From contig JAAONU010000001.1 in assembly GCA_012932295.1 (NCBI GenBank), positions 26,574,550-26,638,549 on the forward strand: a DNA stretch of 64,000 nt, read 5' to 3'. This DNA is from Cyclina sinensis. Lineage: Eukaryota; Mollusca; Bivalvia; Venerida; Veneridae. The notes beneath the pieces are model-generated. The model did not search any database. It had not been told where the DNA came from and was given only the letters and a program-made list of their open reading frames with translations. Position numbers and translations under genes: made by a program. Below are positions 37,001 through 49,000 of the stretch, piece by piece (position 1 is the stretch's first letter; each line of letters starts with the position of its first letter).

Positions 37001-40000
37001 AACTAATGTGACGTATATTACATTGTTATAAAGTTAAAGTGGCACACTTTTTGCATTTTTTGGTATTCAATGTAAATATTATTATTTTTATTAAATTAAC
37101 AAGCAAAGATTGGGATGCATGCTTTGGAATGTAATAACTGATGTAAAGCTGACATTTTAGACCGTTACTTGCCTTAAACAAAAACAATGGAGAAAAGTCT
37201 TTTTATGCATTACATGGGAGGAAATCATAACAGCCACATATATTTTATCGTATAATAAAGTATAGCTGGTTTCCCTATTTGATCATATAGGAAATGTTTC
37301 ATATCGTGTTAGAATCTACATTAGAAGGCTATTATAGACAGATGGTCTTGGTCACATTTATATTGCTTTACTAGGCCTATCTTCGTACACCGTACGATGT
37401 GAGTTGAAGCATCACTAAAACATATAATTTAAAAGAAATTACCAGCAGGTCATCCATTCTGTCATCTGTGTAGTCTGGAAATAATTATCAAATGTTAAAT
37501 AAATATTGAAAGTGTGTAGAAAGTTCTTAAAACAACAAAACTGATGGTGAATTATTACCAGAATTGTAAGTGCAGTTTCTGATGTCATTTCTTATAATGA
37601 AGAAAAAATCCAGAAAGTAGGAAAATTCAAATCTTAATATGCTGTTCATATACAGAAGGCAAACTTGTAGTGTCATCATGTCCAGTATTCTATCTATACA
37701 AACACAAGTGTATACTGAACACTTTACTGAATCTGATTTTAAAGAAGATATATATAACCAGCCATAAAGTCAGCCATTTTATTTTACTAAAATTTTGATT
37801 AGAAATATAATTTTAGTAAAAGAATATGGCTGACTTTATAGCCTGGTTACATATACTCCTGTTTTGATTATCAACTTCTTGACTTGATGCAAGTATATAT
37901 TGTCTTTGCATTCCTGGTGCTCATGAGCAAACTATTGCATCAGTTACTGTTTTTGAAACTCCAAACACTTTGAGCACCTGCCTGATTCAACAACAGCGAC
38001 TATTAACTATGCAACTCCATACTGTGTTATAGTGAAAGAAGATCCTTGTGACTGGGTAGCTTTACAGGAAAAAGAAATAAGCTTTTCTGATAAAACAGAA
38101 AACCAAGCCTGTGCTAGCCAAAAAGGAACAACCAAAAGGGCCTTTTCTATATCATCATGTACAATTTTATTCAAAACTATATGGTGGAAATATATATGGT
38201 TTAAAGTCATGCCATGACAATGAAAAAGCATCCAGATGAAAAGCACCAGGTTCTGGAAACCAAGAAATTAATCTTGGCAATTTTTTATTAACTCTAGATG
38301 AAAACAGATCTTTGTCAGGTAAAAAGAATTGGTTACATAAATGCTCAAAAATATCTGTTTTTAACATCCACTCTGTTGAGTCAGAAAAGTTTCTTGAATA
38401 AAAATCTGCCTTTACATTACAATCTCCTGGAATATGTATTGCAGATGTAAAATTTCCCTAGAAATGCACCATTTCCAAATATCATATGTTAAAGAATCCA
38501 TCTGTTATGAGGTCATGCCTCCCATACCATTAACATATTTAATTGCTGACAAATTATCCAACTGAACCTGTGTAATTATGTAAAGAGAATAGAATTATTG
38601 TAATCCATAAAATATTGTTAATAATTTTAAGTGATTGATACTATGTTGTGACTCTTGTACAGACCATGTTTCCCTGAACTTAATTCAAATCTACCCAAGC
38701 CATCTAAACTGGCATCACTTCTGCATGCATGATGGGATTTCAAAATAAATGGTACACTTGACCACCATAAGGAGATGATATGTCTTGTGCAAGACCCAAG
38801 TCCCTAGGTCAAAGATGAAGGTCACAATAGGGCATTGAACTTAGTGTATTTGTCACACAGGCTTAAGTTCAGTTTGAGTTTGTGTCTGTGCTAACTTCTG
38901 CATGTATGATGGTATTTCAATATCAGTTGTCACACTTGACCACCTTAAGTAGAGGATGCCATTTTTAGCTTGTCTGTTTTCACTAGTAGTGACCCCAGGG
39001 ACATTCTTTGAACAAATTTGGAACAGGTCTACTAGACAATGATACACACCAAATTTCAGACCTCTGAGCTTAGCAGGTTCAGACAAGATTTTTAAAGTTT
39101 TTCATTCTTGTTGCCATAGCAACCAGAGTTCTTTATGGAATTGAATTATTTGAACAACTTTGGTAAAACTTCATGCAAGGAACATTCCTGCAAAGTTTTA
39201 TCATCTTTCACCTAGCAGTTTAGGAGGAGATGTTGTATAAACTAAAAAGTTGACGATGCACCAACACATGATGGACACAATTACTGAGGTGAGCGACCCA
39301 GGGCCATCATGGCCCTCTTGTTAGACTGTTTGTTCTGGTTTTTACTGTCTTTTCCTGCACAGGAAGTAGTTTTTACATGTGAAATCTTATATTTATTTCC
39401 CACTCTGGAGTCTTTTCCATGAATAGGACTCTTTTCAGCAACAACGTTGCTTGTCTTACCGCAAACAACTGAAGCTTCACCACAGTCAGTTAGGTTCTCA
39501 TTAGACCTAACTCCGATATCACTAGCTTTAAAGCCTGAAAAGTCATCCTCATTAAGGTCACTTCCTGACACAACTACCAGAACAGAGTCCTTGACCCAGA
39601 AAAGTGCACAACACTGATACAAAGATTCACTATGTCAAACTAATACACTATGTTTTCAAAGCTAAATCACCACTCAATCACCAAGATAAAATATGAAATG
39701 GGGTTTACCGTAGACATACCAGTATTTATCAGGGAATGTCATGAGGTTGGGCGTTTTTGTTTCTTTTAAACTGGCGAATACTCAAGTCAAGATAATTGCT
39801 CTAGTGTACATGCAATAGCCGTGGGCCAATGGTTCTCAAGTGAGAAATACAGGGCCATCATGGGCCTCTTGTTGTATTTCCATGTCAACTTTATTTTCTT
39901 CATTAAAAAAACCAAGTCTGTTGTGACTTAAATTGAAAATAGAGTTTATAGGACTATTTTAGTAAGGCTTTTCAGTACATACGGAATTTGGAAATGCTGC

Positions 40001-43000
40001 TATGAATCATTTTAAACCTTTTTATTTAAAACAGTTGGGAAACAAGTTCTTGAAACTTGTTTTTATCCTGCTAATGAATTTGTGTAAGTTGGTAATTTGA
40101 ATATACTGAAGGAAGTAATTGTAGTAAGAGCATATATATTTAGGCGGTCTACTATTTGAATCAATAACTTTAAAAGGATCATGATTAAGGTTCTTAACTG
40201 CATCTTCTGATTGGCCAGACTTTTGCATAGAAATGAAATTGACAAAAAAAGTAGGAACAATTACAACATTATTATCAGTACTTCAGTATGTTTCCGTCAA
40301 TTATGGCAGCCAGATTACTATTCGAGTCTGACTGCTTTTATCCGGATGTAAGTCAGTGTCTTATCATACAACGTATCACCTTCATGACTCATCTGGTTTT
40401 GGAACTATCCATAGAGGTAATTTCCACTGTATTATTTTCTTATTGTTTTGCTATTTTTAGATAATTTCCTGTTCTATTTTTGGACAATTTCCTGTTCTTG
40501 TCAGACTATGAAAAATGCACTTGTCTCCAAGTGGAAACGAAACATCATTTTTCTCTGAAGAATATTTATCCAGACTTTTTCACTTCAGTTTGGATGTTTA
40601 TATAAAACAAGAACAATCCTTGAAGTTATGTTTAAGACAAATTTGTCTTCAAAGTGTTCCTTGAAATGTTAAAGCGTAATATTAACACTGATTCAGACTT
40701 CTAGAAAAAAAAGATTTTTTGAAAAAAATTAACCCTGAAAACAGTATTTTATGATAATAACATGTTAGGAGATGATCCTTTTGAAATGCAATGACACTCT
40801 TAAAACAAAATGGTACTAAGGGTTAGGGATGCTCTCCCTGAGAAGGTAAAGACAAGTCATAACTGATGAAGGATGAGCACTGAGTCAGTGACTTGTCTGT
40901 CTGTCCCTCTGTCCAGTTTTGTCCAGAGTATGACACAAACACCAATGAAGGGTTTACTTTAAACATCATAAGATGACAGAAGACATTGAGAGTAAGTGCA
41001 GTGTACATGCAAGAACTTTAACTCATCTTGTCTAGTATTCTTGTTATCTACCCTTTTTACATTTTGCTTGTCAAGAACATAAAAAATTATCTCTTATACC
41101 ATGAAAGGCATTTAGTTGACTTTTGGCACTTTGATAGAAGGGAGTAGCAGAAAGTGCAGTGTTCTAGAACCATAACTCTAGCTGACCCCATTTTAGTTCT
41201 TTCTCCTTATAAGTTTTGTTAATGTTTTTATAATGCTTGTCCAGAGCGTAACTCTAAAATTATTTATGGGATTTACTTGATATTTAAGATATTGATAAAG
41301 AGTGTGTATTTGAACTGCAGTTTTGAAGAATTGTTACTCTGCCTTGCCCAGTTTTCAGTTACCTCCCTTCATTACATTTTTTAATGCTTGTCCGATTTTG
41401 TCTGTAGTATAATTAAAACAAGAACTGTCACTGTAAGATGACTATGCCCCCGAAAGTGGTGCTTTGACCTTTGAGCTGAGAACCAGTCATTCAGGAGTCA
41501 AGGTCAAACAAATACAGGTCAGTGGGAAGGTCTTGTCCAAAGGGGTGTTGTGTCCAAGTATGAAGTATATCCATTTCCTAATGTGGAAGTTATGACCAAA
41601 TGTTAAAGTTTTTGGACAATTGGATCTTCAGGGTGAAGGCCTTTCAGGGGTCAAGGTCAAACAAATATAGGTCATGGGAAGGTCTTGTCCAAAAGGGTGT
41701 TTTGTTCAAGTATGAAGTATATCCACTTACTAATGTGGAAGTTATGGCCAATGTTAAAGCTTTCTGACAGTTGAATGTCCAAGGTGAAGGTCATTCAGGG
41801 GTCAAGGTCAAACTAATATAGGTCAGTGGGAAGGTCTTGTCCAAAGGGGTGTTGTGTCCAAGTATGAAATATATCCACTTACTTATGTGGAAGTAATGGC
41901 CAATGTTAAAGTTTTCTGACAGTTGGATGTCCAAGGTGAAGGTCTCTCAGGGGTCAAGGTCATCCAAATATAGGTCAGCTGGAAGGTCTTGTCCAAAGGG
42001 GTGTTGTGTCCAAGTATGAAGTAAATCCACTTACTAATAAGGAAGTTATGGCCAATGTTAAAGTTTTTGGACGGACTGACGGACAGTCCAAAAACTATAT
42101 GCCTCCCCTCGGGGGCATAAAAACCAATGAAGGGATTTACTTATAACTTCATAAGATGATAGAGGACATTGAGAGTAAATGCAGTGTACAAGAACTTCAA
42201 CTTATCTTGACTAATTTCTCATTATCTCCCCTTAGTACATTTTGCTTGTCTGGGGCATAACTCTAAATCTATTAATGGCATTTAGTTAATATTTGGCAAA
42301 TAGACAAAAGTGAAATTTTGAGGAATGAAAACTCGATAACTCTAGTTCCCCCCATTTTTGAGTTATTTCCCTCTATAAGTTTTGTTAATATGTTATGATT
42401 CTTAGCATATTTCTAAAATTATAAAAGGGATTGGAATTGCAAGGCTTAGGGCTTAGATATTTTGTATAGAGTGTCATCTAGAAGCCCTCTACTAAGATAA
42501 TTCAAATTATACCCTTGGGGTGAAAGTGTTGAAGAAAAAAATCTTGGAATATCTTCTTGTCAGAAACTGTAGGCCCTAGTGCTTAGAGATTCCTGTCTGA
42601 AACTGTATGCTATGGAGATTATATATTTTGTATGAAGCATTGTTTAGTAGACTGCCACTAGGTTTGAACAAATTATGTCCCAGGGGTAAAACTCAATCTG
42701 ACTGAAGTTCACGATCTCCCTACGGTTAGATCTGAAGACGACGCATTTATTTCTGTCTTCTCGATAACCTGGAATTTACACTATTGTTATTTATATCCCA
42801 ACCATTGACACTGTAGCTTATGACGCATCTCGATAGCTTACATGTACACACGGTGTGTTCAGACAGCATGTAAACTTATCTAGCATAACAATGTTTGTTA
42901 TCTGAAACGGAAAATTTTGAAAAAATAATATTCTGCACAAACATTAATTTCATTATTTTGGAAGATCTTGACAAATAATTTTACCTGAGTTCAGTGACAG

Positions 43001-46000
43001 TTTATACATGGCAGATAATTGTTTGGGATCCAAGCTATATAAATAGATTTTCACAAGTTGAACATTTACTTCCATGAGGGTGGAAGTGTTCAGCTCTGAT
43101 TGGCTGATGGATAATGATAGGTCACAAGAAGGTGACCTTCTGTTGGTCGTCCTCAGATCCTAATAGCATATCGATGTTTAGGATATGATTTTAATCAGAT
43201 TGGGGTAAAACTTAGCCTCACCCCTGGATTCTTTTTTATCTTAGATACAAACTTTTTGAAAATCTTCTTGTCAGAAATCATAGGCTGTAGGAGTTAGATC
43301 TTTAGTATGTAGCATTGTATAATTGACCATTACCAAGATTAATTAAATTATATCCCTAGAGTCAAAACACTCCTACTTGGGTGTAGGGAGGTCACTTGAT
43401 TTATATAGACATATGGAAAAAAAAACACAAAAAAAATCCTTTTTTTTTACCTTGACCTGTTGACCTACATCTTTGTTTTTGCAGCTACAGTACTATACAG
43501 AACTATACTTACACCTTTACATGCAGCTTTCATATGCATCCCAATCTAACTAAAGTTCATGATTTCCCTGCGGTTAGATCTGAAGATGCCCCATTCATTT
43601 CTGTCTTGATAATCTGGAATTTCCAGTACTGTTATTTATATCCCAGTCAATGCAGCTGATAATGTGTCTGGATAGTTGACCTGTACACACTGCAGCGCTA
43701 AGCTTATTACCTGTACATGGCGTGTTGATACAACATGTAAACTTCTCTAGCATAACAAAGATACATTTATCTAATTATTTTAGAAGATTCTGCCAAATAA
43801 ATTTGACTAAAACCTCCAACATGTTATTTAGGATCCCAGTTAAATATATAGATGGCCTTATTTTCACCAGTTGAACATATGCTAACTTGATTTCAAAAAG
43901 GATGGAAGAGTTGCACTGATTGGCTGATGGATAGGTCACAAGAAGGTTACCTTCTATCGGTCATCCTGAAATCCTGGTAGCATAGTGATTTTTATGCCCC
44001 AAGAGGGAGCATATTGTTTTTGGTCTGTCTGTCTGTCTGTCTGTCTGTCTGTTTCTCACAAAACTTTAACCTTGGCCATAACCCGGAAGTCCTTCCACCT
44101 ACAGCCTCCAAACTTTACAGGTGCATGCCAGACCCAAATAGAGATTAAGGGGTCAAAGGTCAAGGTCACTGTAACCTCAAATATAAAATATTAATTGTGG
44201 CCATGGAACAGAAGAAATTCCATCTGCAGCCTTCAAACTTCACAGATATATGACCCCAAATAGCAAGTATTTAAACAGTATGGAAATCTGAACTATTCTT
44301 ATAATTTGCATGTAATTTTCATCTTAACCTTAGCTAACATTGACCTTGACCTGCTTACCTTTTTTCTTGTTTTTGCAGCTACAGGATTGAAATTTTAATC
44401 ACACTTATACTTGTGCATGCAGATTTTATCTTTGACCTTAGGTGACATTGACATTGAGCTACTGACCTGCTTTCTTGTTTTTGCAGCTATAGGAGCACAT
44501 GTTATTAAACAGAGTAATTTCTAAAGACCTTCTCAAATATCAAATATATTTTTACAAAAATTATGTAATATATATATCTAATTTTTTATCAAGTATTTTC
44601 TGTACAGTTTGCGTTGATCAGTAAATCAAGTTCAGGCATTGAGAGAGAATCTGTGTTAACACTGGTTAATTTACTAAGATTATTGTGCACATAGATGTCT
44701 CCAAAAAAATGGTTAAAACGGAGATTGAGAATTCATAGAAAAATATATTATCAAAGACATTTTTCATCATTTATAAAAAAAAATACCTTTTTTTTTAAGA
44801 TGCAGGTCATGATCTGGAATACAATGGCTCCAGGTTGGATTAAATGGCATTCAGTTTGTGTTTTATTTTGTTAAGCTAGTGGAATGGTCATATTTTTAGC
44901 TCAACTTTTTTGAAAAAAAAATCGAGTTATTGCTATAGTCATGGTGTCGTTGCCGTTGCCGTTCCCGTCCGAAAACTTTAACATTGATCATAATTATTTT
45001 ATTCCTTGATGGATTATCTTCATACTTGGACACAACAACCCTTTGGACAAGACCTTCAAGGTGACCAGACTAAACTTGACCTTGACTCTTAAGTGACCTT
45101 CAAATTCAAGGTCAAAATATTGAATTTTGCCAAAAATGGCCATAACTTTATTATTGGTAGGTGGATTCTCTTCATGCTTGGACACAACAACCCTTTGGAC
45201 AAGATCTTCAAGTAGACCAGACTAAACTTGACCTTGACCCATAAATGACCTTAACCTTCAAGGTCAAAATATTGAATTTTGCTAAAATTGGCCATAACTT
45301 AATTATTAATAGGTGGATTGTCTTCATACTTGGACACATTTTGATTCTTTCAGATATGACCTTGACCTTTAAATGACCTTTACAGTCAAGGTCAGATTAT
45401 TGAATTTGCTAAACCTGGCCATAATTTTGTTATTTGTGGTTGGATGTTAATAATACTTGGAAAAAAAACCAACACTTATGACAAAGCCGACATGACAAAA
45501 TTATTCAAGTGTGACCTTTACCAAAACCGACATTTTAATTTATTTTAAGTATGACCTTGACCTTTAGATGACCTTGACATTTAAGGTCAAGTTATTAAAT
45601 CTTGCTTTAAATAGCCAAATGTTTGTTATTTACAGTTTGATTTGATTCAAGTTTGACCTTGACCTAAAAAATGACCTTGACTAGCAAGATCAAATTATTG
45701 AATTTTGCTAAGATTGGTCATAACTGTGTAATTTATGGTTAAACTTGATTCATACTTTGACAAAACAACATTTTTGACAAAACTTACATGTTGAATAATT
45801 CAGGTATGACCTTTACCCTAAAATGACCTTGACAGTCAAGGTCCCATGATTGTATTTTGCTTAAATTGTCTTAACTGTTGTTTATTTATGGATTTGATTT
45901 ATACTTTGATAAAACAAAAAAACTGACATTTTAATTTATTATAAGTATGACCTTGACCTCTAGATGACCTTGACATTTTAGGTCAAGTTATTTAATTTTG

Positions 46001-49000
46001 CTTAAAATAGCCAAATTCTTGTTATTTATGGTTTGATTTGATTTATACTGGGACAAAACAACACTTATGACAAAACTGACACATTGAATCATTCAACTGT
46101 GACCTTGACCTTCAAATGACCCTGACCATCAAGGTCAAATTATTGAATTTTGCTAATACTGGCCATAACGTCATTTTTAGTTCTTTTTTATTAATACTTG
46201 GACAAAACAATGCTCATGACAAAACCTACATGTTAAATTATTCAAGTATGACCTTAACCTTTAAATGACCTTTACAGTCAAGTTCAAATTATTGCATTTT
46301 GCTTAAATAGCCAAACTGTTGTTATTTATGGATGGATTTGAATTATACAAGGACAAAACAACACTGAGAATAAAACAAACGTGTTGGAACAATTCAAGCA
46401 TTACCTTGACCTTTAAATGACCTTGACATTACTTAACTTGGCTATATCTTTGTTGTTAATGGATGTAGTGTCTTCATGCTTGGACATAACTACCTTTTAG
46501 ACAATACCTCCAAAGAAGGTTAAACTGAACTTGACCTTGACCTTTAAGGTCAAATTTCTGAATGTTGCTAAAATTGGCCATAACTTTGTTATGTATAATT
46601 ATATTTCCAAATGATATTTTATTTGAAATCCCTTCACCACAATGTGCTTCCTCTGATGTGTTTGCCTTTGGAAATAGGAAAAAAGTTGAGCGTGGCCCCC
46701 GCTTGCAGTGGCTCTTGTTTAGTTTAGAATACTCATGAGTATGTCATTTTGTAAGAACGAAATGGCCATACTACAGGTAGATCTCATAAAAGGGTTGTGT
46801 GACTATTGAAAATAGACCGAACAAATCTGTTCACATTTGGTCACATTATTTGGTTGGCCTTAATTTCTGTTTGGTCAAGAGGCCAGTTTTGTACTGTGTT
46901 TCTATTTCACAGGGTAATGAATTACATGTTTTGAACATGTACATGTGATCCGTATCAGTGACATTGTAATTGTGCAGAATGTGTAAATATAATACGTATC
47001 AGTTACATTGTAATTGGGTAGATTGTGTAAATATATTCCGTATCAGTTACATTGTAATTGTGCTGAACGTGTAAACATATCAGTTACATTGTAATTGTGC
47101 AGAATGTGTAAATATATTCAGTATAAGTGACATTGTAATTGTGCAGAATGTGTAAATATGTTCAGTATCAGTTACAGTAACTTTAAAGTTGTGCAGATTG
47201 TGTAAATATATCCTGTATCAGTTACATTGTAATTGTGCAGAATGTGTAAACTATTCTGTATCAGTTACATCGTAATAGTGCAGATTATGTAAATATATTC
47301 CGTATCAGTTACATTGTAATTGTGCTGAACGTGTAAACATATTCTGTATCAGTTACATCATAATTGTGCAGATTATGTAAATATATTCCGTATCAGTTAC
47401 ATTGTAATTGTGCTGAACATGTAAACATATTCTGTATCAGTTACATCGTAATTGTGCAGATTATGTAAATATATTCCGTATCAGTTACATTGTAATTGTG
47501 CTGAACGTGTAAACATATTCCATATCAATTACATGGTAATTGTGCACAATGTGTTTATCCATTCCATATCAGTTACATTGTAGTTGTGCTGAATGTGTAA
47601 ACATATCAGTTACATTGTAATTGTGCAGAATGTGTAAATATATTCAGTATTAGTGACAGTGTATTTGTGCAGAACATGTAAATATATACCGTATCAGTAA
47701 CATTGTAATTGTGCTGAATGTGTAAACATATTCCGTATCAGTTACATTGTAATTTTGCTGAACATGTAAACATATTCTGTATCAGTTACAATATTATATC
47801 AGTTACAATGTAATTGTGCTGAATAAGTATATGATATTTATATCAGTTACAATGTTATTGTGCTGAACAGGTGCTGAATAGGTATATAATATTTATATCA
47901 GTTACAACGTAATTGTGCTGAACAGGTGCTGAATAGGTATATGTTATTTATTTCAGTAACAGTGGAATTGTGCTGAACAGGTGCATGTTTTGCATATCAG
48001 TTGCTGTCTAAATATGCTGAAACTTGTAATCTTTATCATTTATAATGATACAGTGCTCAACATATATTTTTAGCTCACCTGAGCACAAAGTGCTCAGGGT
48101 GAGCTTTTCTGATCGGTCTTTGTCCGTCGTCCGTTGTCCGTCCGTCCGTCCGTCCGTCGTCAACTTTTCATTCAAACGACATCTTCTCTGAAACCAATGG
48201 GGCAAATTTAGTGAAACTTGCCTGGGATGTTCCTTGCATGAAGCTCTACCAAGATTGTTCAAATGGTTCTGGTCCATTGCATTTCTGGTTCACTGGAGCT
48301 AAAAATAGATTTTATAAGTTGGATCTTTACAAATCTTCTTCTCCGAAACCACAAGGCCTGGAGCTTTGATATTTGGTATGAAGCATCATCTAGTGGACCT
48401 CTATCAAGTTTGTTCAAATTATGTCCCTGGGGTCAAAACTGACCCCACCCCAGGGGTCAGTTGATTTTACATAGAGTTATATAGGGAAAACTTGAAAATC
48501 TTCTTGTCAGAAACAAGAAGGCCTAGAGTTAAGATATTTGGTATGTAGCATTGTCTAGTGAACCTCTACCAAGTTTGTTCAAATCATGGCCTCTGGGTCA
48601 AAAATGGCCCCGCCCGGGGGTCACTTGTTTTACATAGAGTTATATAGGAAAATCTTTAAAAATCATCTTATCAGAAACCGTAAGACATAGAGCTTAGATA
48701 TTTGGTGTGTAGCATTGTCTAGTGGACCTCTACCAAGTTTGTTCAAATCAAAGCTTCTTGGTCAAAAATGGCCCCACCCCAGGGGTAACTTGTTTTACAT
48801 AGAGTTATATAGGAAAATCTTAAAAAATCTTCTTGTCAGAAACTGTAAGGCATAGGGCTTAGATATTTTGTGTGTAGCATTGTCTAGTGGACCTCTACCA
48901 AGTTTGTTCAAATCATGGCCTCTGGGTCAAAAATGGCCCCGCTCCAGGGGTCACTTGTTTTACATAGAGTTATATAGGAAAAACTTTAAAAATCTTCTTA

